NCBI GenBank assembly: GCA_016256075.1
Contig: SDVU01000028.1
Span: 1-27,182, forward strand
Direction: 5' to 3'
DNA: 27,182 nucleotides
Source: Dictyocoela muelleri
Taxonomy: Eukaryota; Microsporidia
In this document: in pieces, positions 18,246 to 27,182 of the stretch
Layout: each line of letters opens with the position of its first letter
Numbering within the stretch: position 1 is the stretch's first letter
The notes under the pieces: generated by a model
The model's database searches: none
Seen by the model: only the letters and a program-made list of their open reading frames with translations
Told to the model about the DNA's origin: nothing
Translations under genes and position numbers: made by a program

Positions 18246-19309
18246 AATCATTCGGGGCTTTTACACTTTGCAGTCTACATTTTATATTTTAAAAATGTAA
18301 CGCGCAAAGTATAAATAAGCAATATTTTTCTTTTCAAACCCCTCATGGTAATATATATAATAAATGATATATTTTTTAAAATTGAGTGTTTAAATATTTT
18401 TTGATCTCGCAAGATATTATTACACTGGAGAGAGAATGTGAAAAGTGTGGAGCAATTGCGAGGCTTCAAATTTATAAAAGACTGTAAAATGAATTCTTAG
18501 GCTATAGGTGTGCTTAAAGAGGTTGTCAAAAGAGGCGGAATATATTTGCTTCGGTTTTATTTCTCACGACCTTTGTTCATATTATGTATTTATTAATGTT
18601 TGAATCATCATATAAGCAGCTTGGTTGGTGGTATGGTATATCTTATACAACAATTAATAGATTTACAGGTGAATTGAGACGTTTTTATGTCTCTTATAGG
18701 AATGATCGGCCAATAATATTAGGTGGACCGGGTTATATCGTGGAAGTTGATGAGACAGTTTGCAGTAGAAGGGGAATAATTAAAAATCACACGACACAAA
18801 GTGATGAGGTTAGAGATACTGTTAAAATAGTTGGGGCAATCGATAATACACCGGGAATAAATTTATCATCAAACGTTTATCGAACGGAAGTATAGAATCA
18901 ATAACAGCTGCACTCGAACCCTATATTGTTGATTGTTCAATTTTATGTTCCGATTGACATGCATCATACCCTGGAGTAGCTCGAAATTTATCTGCACATC
19001 ATCATATAGTAAACCATTCTATCGGATTTGTAGCTCAAGATGGTACGCATACTAACAATATTGAGAGGTTTTGGTCACATTTAAAGAGTTCAATGAGAAA
19101 AGAGAATGGCGTGAAAAGAGATAATTAGATCTTTGGTTGAAGGAACGCACCTTCAAAAGACGGTATTTAGTGAAGGCCTCATGACTAGAATTCAATAATT
19201 TATTTATCGAATTTTTAAGATTCCTATTTAATTAAACCAATTTATTCTTATTTAATTTAATATAAAAATTTAAAATGTAGACCACAAAGTGTAAAAGCCT
19301 CAATCATTC
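18246..19309. repeat. 8-bp target duplication AATCATTC around a Merlin element
   Basis: AATCATTC stands at 18246-18253 and 19302-19309, exactly outside the two inverted-repeat ends. It is perfect and of the length expected for Merlin, and it shows the insertion came after the retroelement was in place. Confidence 0.9.
18254..19301 (+). mobile_element. Merlin DNA transposon, complete ends, inactivated
   Basis: A 1048-bp element with ends GGGGCTTTTACACTTTG and, inverted, GAGGCTTTTACACTTTG, continuing as GTCTACATTTTA on both sides. The transposase frame starts near GTG 18386. A zinc ribbon reads ECEKCGA and then GYRC...RGCQKRR. Two in-frame TAA codons follow CEKCG (18485-18487 and 18515-18517). 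The frame then stays open from ATG 18584 through LGGPGYIVEVDET, first catalytic Asp at 18749-18751. A frame move near 18880 leads to SILCSD, second Asp at 18952-18954, with a TGA right after it. Next come HHHIVNHSIGF and THTNNIERFW with Glu at 19063-19065, 36 residues between Asp and Glu as in the family. About four breaks in all, the least decayed Merlin copy here. It interrupts the integrase region of the Ty3/Gypsy fossil. Confidence 0.92.
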
Positions 19310-20004
19310 TATATACTAGCAATTTTCGAATTTATTAGCAAATACACAGAAATAGCTATAATTACAGATATAAGCCTAAAAAACAATAGCTGAAGCAACT
19401 GAAAAAATTTACTTAAGATATCAAAAAACTCCTAAGGTTTGTAGGTCAGACAATGTGAGACAATTTACATCGGCATGTTATGAAAGTCTGTTAAAGTGCT
19501 ATGGTATTATTCATGTATTCACATCAGCCCATAATCCAACTGGTAATGCTGTCATTGAAAGAATAAACAAAAAAATAGTAATAACATTAAGACTCTCTCG
19601 CAAGTTTCAATTTGCGAACTAAAGGATAACATTTGAAAAGGAATTAATCTCATGTAAATCGACTTTGAAGTATTCGCCTTTCTATGTTTTTTATTATAGT
19701 AATAACGAGGATCAAACTATATTTAGTAAATTAATAAATATAAACAGAATTAAAGAAAACATAAATAAACAAATGATTGAGAACAATAATAAAAATAAGA
19801 GACAGACGAGGTAAATAAATTTAATATAGGCGATTTAGTTTCGAAAAAGAATTTCAATTTAGACAAGTTTTTTTTTTTGTTTAAAGGTCCATTCAGAATT
19901 GTTAAAGTAGGTAAATTATAAAATACTGTTATAATTAATGAAGATTCAAAACTCAGTAAAATTTAAGTGAAAAACGTGAAGCCTTTACAACAGTTCAAAA
20001 ACGT

Positions 20005-20262
20005 AGTATCGATGTCAATCGATTCACATAACCGCATGTCAAGCTTTTAGAATATTTGATCAAATTTCTCAATAAAGATTAAGTTTGAAATTTAAAAATT
20101 GATAAAAAAAATATTTAAGAAATAACAATTCTGAACCCATGCATAATCAAGGAAAGAACATCTACCGCAAATCGCATCACAAAAATTTAAATAAACTTAC
20201 TTTAAAAGTTTCTTTATATTCATTTTATTGCAAGTTTCAGCGCCTTCCTCGTGAACACGACA
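20005..20262 (+). repeat. Right LTR of the 15000-20262 Ty3/Gypsy element
   Basis: Direct repeat partner of 15000-15254, clearly homologous but well diverged. It ends CGTGAACACGACA. Confidence 0.85.
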
Positions 20263-20379
20263 ATATTATCACGATAGACGATTTTGCAAAATATTTACGA
20301 AATGATCATTAAGCAAACGACTCTTATATAGAGTTGAGTTTTTTGTTTCACCTGAAAAATGTTCAAATTGTCGAAGAAG

Positions 20380-21120
20380 CGTGGATATGTCATGTGTATA
20401 GAAAGTGAGTATATAATTTGCAAAAAGCTTTTTTATAATAAAATATTTTCTATGTGCAAAAACGATTTTACATAAAAGTAAATTGACCAATAGAACATTT
20501 CTACTATTTTTGAATGTTACTTTTTTGATAATTGTTTTATAAATACATTGTTAACATTAATTGATATTGATAAGAAGACTATGTTATTATTTAAGAACAA
20601 AATCGAGAAAATAAATTAGCAGAAAATATGAATCAAATAAAGAAAAATTTGTTATGGTAAAGTCCTTGAAATTGACCTAACTTTATTTGCAAAACGAAAG
20701 TATAATAATGGCGAGAAAGTTGGACAAGTTCAGGTGTATGGAATTGTAAAAAGAAGTTCGGGGAGATGTCAAATTGTTGTTTAAATAAAAAAAACAAAAG
20801 AGGGTTTCAAACGATTATTAGTAAATATGACGACGAATCATCTATTATAATGACCGATGAGCATAAAAGTTATTCGGGCTAAAAGTCTAACGGCTTCATA
20901 CATTATACAGTAAAGCATAAAGAATACTTTGTGGACCCAAAGGATAAAAATATTCACACACAAAATATTGAGTCATTAAGATATATATTTGAGAAAAAAA
21001 ACATTCTGAGTTTGAAATAGCTTGAAATAAAATTAGTATATACTGCAAAATATTTTCATATTTAAAAGCTTTAATACTACATTTGAAGAGTTCATTAGAG
21101 AAGTGAGAATATAATGAAAT
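20380..21120 (+). pseudogene. Merlin transposase fossil
   Basis: A fifth Merlin-type transposase, directly after the right LTR. The N-terminal zinc-ribbon part is barely readable. The core starts LEIDLTLFAKRKYNNGEKVG with the first Asp at 20674-20676; the usual Glu after it reads Leu. In another frame come IIMTDEHKSYSG with the second Asp at 20856-20858 and THQ/HTQNIES-type sequence with Glu at 20970-20972, 37 residues apart. One in-frame stop (20880-20882) lies between these two, and at least one frame move separates them from the first Asp. The C-terminal end is near 21060. I could not find terminal inverted repeats, so the element ends are unknown. The start given is approximate. Confidence 0.75.
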
Positions 21121-21209
21121 TAATTAAAAAAATATTTTGTTTTTTATTAAAAATTTTTTTTTAATTTTGCCGCTAAAATATGCATTTTGGCATTAGTACC
21201 ATAATACAT

Positions 21210-21311
21210 AAAAACTTTTGATAGTGAATCTCCTTTTATAAAAACTGTTAATACAATATATATGTATATCTTGTTATACCAATTGTCTTATGATATTTTT
21301 ATCATATCTAT
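21210..21311. mobile_element. Left part of a fold-back MITE split by a retroelement
   Basis: TTTTGATAGTGAATCTCC, TATACCAATTGTCTTATGAT and ATCATATCTA follow the left half of the whole copy at 14641-14911. The match stops where the LTR starts at 21312 and resumes near 23653. Confidence 0.8.
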
Positions 21312-23652
21312 TGTTGTTTCCGAAACTTGAGGAAACTGTTGATAGATTATTATGGTTTTGTTTCAGAAACAAGGTTGCAAATTTTGGTTTCAGAGATATA
21401 AAAAGACTTTGTTTTTATATTATGTTTTAAAAAATTAAATGTGGGTATAAAAAGTTATTTAAGTTTCAGAAATAAACATATAAGGAGTTTATTTTAAAAA
21501 AATATGTATTCTAAAAAGCTTTTAATTATAAAAAGACTTCCGATATTAAGGATAAAAAAAAAACTATATAGAAGTGAATTCATTAGATTCTAAAAGAACA
21601 TATCAGCTAATGATCGTATGAAGCTGCAGAAGCCAGAGCAGAAAAGATCGAAACATCTACAATATTAGTGATTAAGTTTATTTCATTCTTTCGAAAAATG
21701 AGTAGAAAGGAAATAAAAATGAGTATGTTTTTAGTTGAAGGCACATTCAAATTTGAAAGATATACAGTTCGAGAAATGAGGGCGCTAGTAATGAGATATA
21801 GTGATAAAAGAGAAGAAATGGTTCTGTGATAATGGAACTGAATTTGCACTACCAGATGATTAGAAATGCTTAAAAAAAGATTTGATTGAATTTTGTGCTG
21901 ATGAATTCCTGAAAAATCTATACAAATTAAGTGAAGAAAAGTGGTCACAATTTATAAAAAGATTATTAGAATTTCCGAAATCCAAATAAATTTATGATAC
22001 TATCTTTTTAAAGTATCTTCCGAAAATTCCCTGACCCAAATGATTATCAAACACCATTCTTTATATCTTAACTTCCATTAAAAGAAATTATTGAGCGTAT
22101 AAAAGAATGGCAAACTGTAGAAGATAAAAAGCATAATTAAAAAAATGTAAACCGAGAGCATAAATCTATACAAGTTGATGGTAGAAAAAAAAATATTTAG
22201 TAAATTGCAATAAATACTACAGACAGGGTAAAATAAAAATAAACGTACATACACTTAGCCTTTAATGTTCAGAATATGTGTATTAATTAAAATAATGATG
22301 ATGAGGATGTGGATAAAAAATTATTAAAATCGATGGTCCGGAGTATATTTCTATTTTTGATACTTGTTCTAGTGTTAATTTAAATTCTCAAAGTTTTTTA
22401 CGTGCTATTGGGAAATTGTCGGTAACAGTATATGCGAATAAGTCAATATATCTCATTGAACGTAGTAAATTAATACTGTCTAAAAATGTTTTTTAGATAT
22501 AGAGTACAAATATAGAAAGCCAAATCTCGAATTTTTTGTGCTAAAGAAATAAATAACATATATAGTATTAGGATGCGCGGCAATTTTTAAGTCGTGTTAA
22601 ATAGTGATTTTCCAATATCTTGTCCAATAATAACAAAAAGCAACCAAATAACAAGTTTTACAAAAACCATAACAAATTTTAAGAAAAAAAATGATATTCA
22701 ATAACTTGTAAAAAAGTTAAATCTAATAGAATTATTGAAATGAGCTTTTCTTTATGGTGACAATCTGTAGTCTAGGTAGAAAAAAAAGATATAAAAAACA
22801 GATTCACTTGCGACTTAACGAGGTTAAATGATATCTTTGATATCGATATATTTACAGTCCCGAATATAAGAGAATTCTTGCAATGTTTACACGGAGCAAA
22901 ATATTTTAGTTCGATTGATTTAAAAGACTGATTTTTCCAAGTGTCATAAGAAATGAAGATTAGGAAAAATGTGCATTCTTCGACAGAAAATAATAGACTA
23001 ATGCAGTTTAATAAGATGACAAATGGTTTAAAAATAGCAGAGAATCTTTCAACGAAGAATGTATATGGTTTTTAAAGAATATATAAAAAATAACTGTTTC
23101 TCTTATCTACATGATATATTAGTATATGGTAAGACTCAAAAGATTCATGACATGAAATTAAAAATGTAATATAAAGATTAAAACAATTTAATTTGCAAAT
23201 AAAAATGATAAAACTGAATTTAATGTTAATGATAAAGTGTATATTAAAAATGGACTTAAAAATACTGAAATAGATCCAGAGTTTAAAGATAAAATATTAG
23301 TAGTGCGTACTTTTGGTGATGGATCGTTTAAAATTAAATTTAATGATCGATCTGAAATAGTAAGGCATAAATCACAGTCGAGGTTAAGAGCGAAATGTTG
23401 TTACCGAAACTTGAGGAAACTGTAAATTGATTATTGAGGTTTTGTTTCAGAAACAAGGTTTCAAATTTTGGTTTCAGAGATATAATAGGACGTCGTTTTT
23501 ATATTATGTTTTAAATAATTAAATGTGGTTTAATTGGTTATTTAAGTTTCTGAAATAAACATATAATGAGTTGATTTAAACTAAATATGTCGTCTAAAAA
23601 AGCTTTAAATTCTAAATAGAGTTCTTAATACAAGGATAGAAACAACCCTTAT
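21312..23652 (+). mobile_element. Short Ty3/Gypsy LTR retrotransposon, fossil, inserted in a MITE
   Basis: Direct LTRs of about 255 bp lie at 21312 to about 21568 and 23396 to about 23652. Both begin TGTTGTT-CCGAAACTTGAG and share GGTTTTGTTTCAGAAACAAG and TATTTAAGTTTC. Between them, about 1.8 kb holds gag-like sequence (near 21840-21990), an aspartic-protease-like stretch (about 22320-22500), reverse transcriptase (about 22800-23180) and the C-terminal end of an integrase (about 23215-23400, open frame 23237-23425). At 2.3 kb it is far shorter than a complete element, so large inner parts are gone. It is broken, with many breaks. LTR difference of roughly 15-20 percent by eye suggests it is younger than the 15000 element but not recent. 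Confidence 0.82.
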
Positions 23653-23826
23653 AAAATATAAATGTATAAGATATCAAAAAATATCTACAGAAAATTTTCG
23701 ATATCTTATATATTTTCTATTTATAGATATAATAAATAATACTGGAAGACAATTAGTATAACGAGGTATACATATATATATTATGCACAGTATTTATAAA
23801 AGGAAATTCTTTGTCAAAAAACTTTC
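23653..23826. mobile_element. Right part of the split fold-back MITE
   Basis: AAGATATC, GAAAATTTTCGATATCTTAT, CTATTTATAGATATAATAAA and GAAGACAATTAGTATAAC follow the right half of the whole copy at 14641-14911, ending near TTTGTCAAAAAA at 23811-23823. Confidence 0.8.
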
Positions 23827-25960
23827 TGTATTCTGTTACTAATACCAAAAGAATAGCTAACAAATCTCCAAAGAATAAACAAGAATTAAAGTATGATTCC
23901 GGTAATATGTATTGTAAATTTTACAAAAACGGATCACACAATGCAAGTGACTGTTTTTATTTAAAGAAAAAAAAATCGGAATGTAAAAAAAATTATTGTA
24001 AAAAATTATACAAAATAAATTTTCTATTATAATGAATGTCAAAGTTTAAGAACTTGTGGTTGATCCTATTGTATACACGGTACTAATTTTTCTTTAATTT
24101 CAAAGCTATCATTTAAAAAAATAGGATTTTCTCAATGCCAATTAATGTTATTAAATTACACTCAGTGTCAAAGGAGATTATGGAATCGACAAGCAAAATG
24201 AAAATACGTTTATTTTCAATGAAATTCAGATGGCTAACTTCAATATTGAAATGTTGATTGTAGATAAACTACTTGTTAAAATGATTCTCGGAAATGACTT
24301 TTTATTAATAAGAAACTATTGTAAATTTTATATAAAATCCAGTTATCAAGGTTTATTGTTAATTTTTAATCTATAAATAATAAAAAATAAAAATGATAAT
24401 AACACTTTATACAATTAAGAAAATTATAACATAATTATAAAAATGGCACTTCTAAATTTATAAAAAAAATTACAGCAAAAAAGAAAATGATAAATCTAAT
24501 TTATTATAAGCCTACAATTATGTCTAAACAATACCCAGTACAATTTAGTTAGAAAAAATAAAGCAAGATTATATATAAATAATTTCATTACACAAAAAAT
24601 TATCCTCAAGTCACATTCATCTTATTGTTGTCTTGCATTTATTTATTGCAAAGTAATCTAGTAAGATTTAAGAGTAGTAATTGATTACTCTGTAATGCAT
24701 AAAGTAACTAGTAAAGAACTTTTCTTTACCAAATTTACATGAATGTATTTTATAATTAGTAGATTCTGATAAATTTATTTGTATAGATATAAACATGTGA
24801 TACATCAAATACAGATGAATGAAAATTCAATTAAATATACGAGTTTTCAATTAAATAACTGTAAGAATATCTCAAGATGCCATTTAGACTGACGATGCTC
24901 GGGGAAGATTCAGAGAAAGATGTTATCAGTTCTTTGTGATTTAAGATACGTAAAAGTGTATCTCGACGATGTTCTTGTTTATACTAAAAAGGATAAAAAT
25001 CATAAATCATGTAATTGAAGTGATAAAAAGATTGAAAAGGGCATGTATGACTGAAAATTTAGATAACTGTAGAGTATTCAGGTGAAAATAAAATATTTTG
25101 AGCATTTTATAACTACTAATTGATATTTTCTAAAAATTGATAGCGTTGAAATTTATAAAATCGAAAATTACAAAATAATAAGCATCAACTTTAGGAAATC
25201 GAAGGAATAATAAACCAATTTAGCCTTTTTTTTAAATCTAGTCAAAAAATATATTTCTTAACAGTTAAATTAAAGATGGAAACTAAATCACTTATATGGT
25301 CTAATAATAAAATAAATAAAATGGAATGTATTTATGCAGAAATTTTTAATGCGCCTATGCTTTCTTATCATAAATACAATAAAATATTTTATATCAGGGT
25401 AAATGCAAGTTAAATTAGAAAATAAGACGTTCTATACCCAAAAACTAGGTATATAAAGATACTTCAGTTTCAAATTTACTCAACTTAAGAAAATTTTTTA
25501 TTGTAGAAAAAAAAAATTTGCAATTTATAAAATGCTGCTGAAGTTTAAAACTATGATATTCATGGTATTATAATATTATAACTGATAATAAAAATCTTCT
25601 TTATAATTTCAAAAAAAAAGTTTTAGGATGAATAGATATCGATAAAATTATAATAATTTTACTATTAAATTCATCATATTGAAGAAAAAAAAAATGTTTT
25701 GAATGATCATTTTTCAAGAGATCTTCCAAAAACTTTGATAAACTTAAAAAATGAAAATCTTAATGTTAAAGTTCTATAAATTTATGAGATGCTTTGACAT
25801 CAAGGCAAACTAAGAACATTCAAAACAATTAGAAAAAAATACAAATTTCAGATAAATTATAGAGATGTTATTGCAATATTATAAAAATGTATTATATATA
25901 AAATGAATGTTAATGATAGGGTAAAATAAGGCAAGGTAACAGGAATGGCTTTCTAAATTA
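23827..25960 (+). mobile_element. Third Ty3/Gypsy fossil, no LTRs seen
   Basis: Starts right after the split MITE. Parts in order: a gag end with a CCHC-like zinc knuckle (about 23910-23970), aspartic protease (about 24050-24320), reverse transcriptase (about 24690-25090, YLDDVLVYT box near 24960), RNase H (about 25270-25720) and an integrase N-terminal zinc-binding region (about 25740-25920), after which recognisable sequence ends. The order is that of Ty3/Gypsy. Neither LTR was found, so both ends have been lost or lie beyond recognition. Broken, with dozens of breaks, and apparently as old as the 15000-20262 element. Confidence 0.75.
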
Positions 25961-26499
25961 CTCATGATATATTGTTATATGATATTATCGGACTTTTCAC
26001 ATACAGCTAGATCAATTTAAAACAAAAAAAAATCTTAGCTTTAAATATTACTGACATTTTTACAAGATTTTACGAAATTTATTAATTATTGAAATAAGTC
26101 AAAATAAATCGTTTATACCAGTTTTATTTATATTTTAAGGTAACACGTTTTTCCCAATAAACTTATAACAGACAAGTGTTAGAATACATTTTTGACCTAA
26201 ATAATCCAAAAGGCATTTTTGGTCAAAACAGTACCTTTCTTCCCTATTTAGGGGTGTAATTTTATCTGAAAATACATCTAGTCGAGACATTTAGATTATA
26301 TAAGAATCAGAAAAATTAATAAAACATATATATATAAATAGAAATATTTAAGAAAAAAATCAAATACTTATTTTTAAATTTTTTTCATAACCATAACTAT
26401 AGCTTCTAGAAAACATATTCTATATAAATCAGAATAGTTACCGCATATGTTTATAATTTTTTGATGTTATTAATTTTTATTTATGTAATAAAATTCAGC
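25961..26499. other. AT-rich non-coding stretch
   Basis: No gene found. The only structure seen is an 8-bp inverted repeat, TTTTGACC and GGTCAAAA, near 26189-26228. Confidence 0.45.
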
Positions 26500-27150
26500 A
26501 TTTATAAGTTCTTCAAATATTTCTTTTCTTCACGTGTTCTTGTGTTCTTAACAATATTAAAATTTTTGACAGCTATGGATGATTTCCTTTTGTTAAAAAA
26601 TTCATTGCTCTTTTAAACTCCTCACATACATTGGTGTAGTGTGAATTTTTATTTAGTATTCATAAATAACAATTCAAAATATTGATTTTATTTTTATTTA
26701 TAATATAATTCTTATGAAAATATTCAATTATTTTCAATACTTTATCACTATTGTTAAAATCTTTTAAAAATTTAAATTTAAAAGTAGTATATATATTTCC
26801 AACTTGATCTTTGGGCCCAGAAAATATAGAAATAAAAATTTTTATATAAAAACGATAATCTTAGTAATTTTTATATTTTGATACGAAAATTTCCTCTTTG
26901 GATTTCTCTAAAAACACTGTCAAAAAGAAAACAAACAATTAAAATGCCCTTAATAGATAAAATCTTTTTTTGAATCCTATCATTGGCTTTTTTTCCATTA
27001 TCAATCTGAAAAAAATCAGGACAGTTTGTTACTGTCAATCTTTTTTATTGACTGAAAAATCTTATATATGTATCGAGTGTTTTATTCGGCAAAATCCCAA
27101 AAACAAGTGAAAAAAAAAAAACGCTAGAAAATTTTTGAATATGCTTCATA
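26500..27150 (-). pseudogene. MULE (Mutator-like) transposase fossil, runs toward window end
   Basis: Read right to left, the pieces follow the usual order of MULE transposase domains. SLVFGILPNKTLDTYIRFF (from 27110) matches the family's 'LLPNKTEETY-RFF' block. FFQIDNGKKANDRIQKKILS follows in the same frame after one stop. Then IKGILIVCFLFDSVFREIQ corresponds to the 'KGC-FHF-QS-RKIQ' block. A frame move near 26900 leads to FSGPKDQVGNIYTTFKFKF and IIEYFHKNYI, and after a stop to NVCEEFKRAMNFLTKGNHP, the 'TNN-EGFHR-LN-KHP' block near the C-terminus. About five stops and one or more frameshifts. The N-terminal part would lie beyond 27182. No terminal repeats seen. MULEs are cut-and-paste DNA transposons. 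Confidence 0.78.
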
Positions 27151-27182
27151 TTTTTTAAATTAATATTTGTTTTTTTCTTATT

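Larger units (their letters stand above)
15000..20262 (+). mobile_element. Ty3/Gypsy LTR retrotransposon, fossil, interrupted by a Merlin insertion
   Basis: LTRs of about 255 bp lie at roughly 15000-15254 and 20005-20262. Both contain CACATAACCGCATGTCAAGC-like sequence near the start (weaker in the left copy) and TCGTGAACACGACA at the end. In order between them: gag-like sequence (about 15290-16080), aspartic protease (about 16120-16200), reverse transcriptase (about 16350-17400, YMDDILVYSE box near 17070), RNase H (about 17490-17830) and integrase (about 17930-18245 and 19310-19990, zinc finger near 18000-18120). The Merlin copy sits inside the integrase part; without it the element is about 4.2 kb. 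PR-RT-RH-IN is the Ty3/Gypsy order. It is badly broken, with dozens of breaks, and the LTRs differ at roughly a fifth to a quarter of positions by eye, so it is old. ATATTAT on both flanks may be part of a target duplication. Confidence 0.9.

Noticed and set aside
18275-18469. 64-codon minus-strand open frame
   Set aside because: It is antisense to the N-terminal zinc-ribbon part of the Merlin transposase on the plus strand.
20269-20490. 73-codon minus-strand open frame
   Set aside because: No motif, no neighbours in frame, and it overlaps the start of a plus-strand Merlin fossil.
21607-21948. 113-codon open frame on the minus strand
   Set aside because: It is antisense to the gag-like part of the short Ty3/Gypsy fossil and has no recognisable motif.

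Overview
The window is very AT-rich eukaryotic DNA made almost entirely of mobile elements in layers. No rRNA gene, functional tRNA, CRISPR array, bacterial operon or clearly intact host gene was found. The mix (Ty3/Gypsy LTR elements, several Merlin/ISXO2-type transposons, a MULE, an integrase-type DNA transposon, many fold-back MITEs), the extreme AT content and the lack of visible introns fit a large, repeat-rich microsporidian genome. That placement is an inference, not proven by the sequence.

Layout. 1-530: Merlin transposase fragment on the minus strand, cut by the window edge. 531-3524: AT-rich DNA with hairpins, three tandem arrays and two weak traces of decayed coding sequence. 3525-6246: a fold-back element whose long inverted arms carry 22-bp tandem repeats. 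A Merlin copy (4098-5219) lies in its middle, and a 320-bp palindromic MITE (5893-6212) sits in its right arm. 6623-7324: two related fold-back MITEs back to back. 7377-7593: a decayed 3' end of a protein gene. 7811-8893: a Merlin copy on the minus strand with an 8-bp target duplication. 8985-10617: a second fold-back element with tandem-repeat arms, an inner mirrored array and a tRNA-like segment. 10618-11692: featureless AT-rich DNA. 11693-13629: a whole-looking DNA transposon of Ginger type, the only element here with an open full-length gene. 13808-14173: a decayed small gene. 14641-14911: a fold-back MITE. 15000-20262: an old Ty3/Gypsy element interrupted by a Merlin copy (18254-19301). 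About 20380-21120: another Merlin fossil. 21210-23826: a second copy of the 14641 MITE, split by a short Ty3/Gypsy element (21312 to about 23652). About 23830-25960: a third Ty3/Gypsy fossil without visible LTRs. 26500-27182: a MULE transposase fossil on the minus strand that runs off the window.

The main find is the 11693-13629 element: 269-bp, nearly identical terminal inverted repeats that start TGTTG, each with a repeated CACAAAACGACCCC-like motif, around one integrase gene with an intact HHCC zinc finger and a D,D-35-E core. It looks much younger than everything around it. The second is the group of fold-back elements with tandem-repeat arms, found near a MULE fossil, the class that includes Drosophila Foldback.
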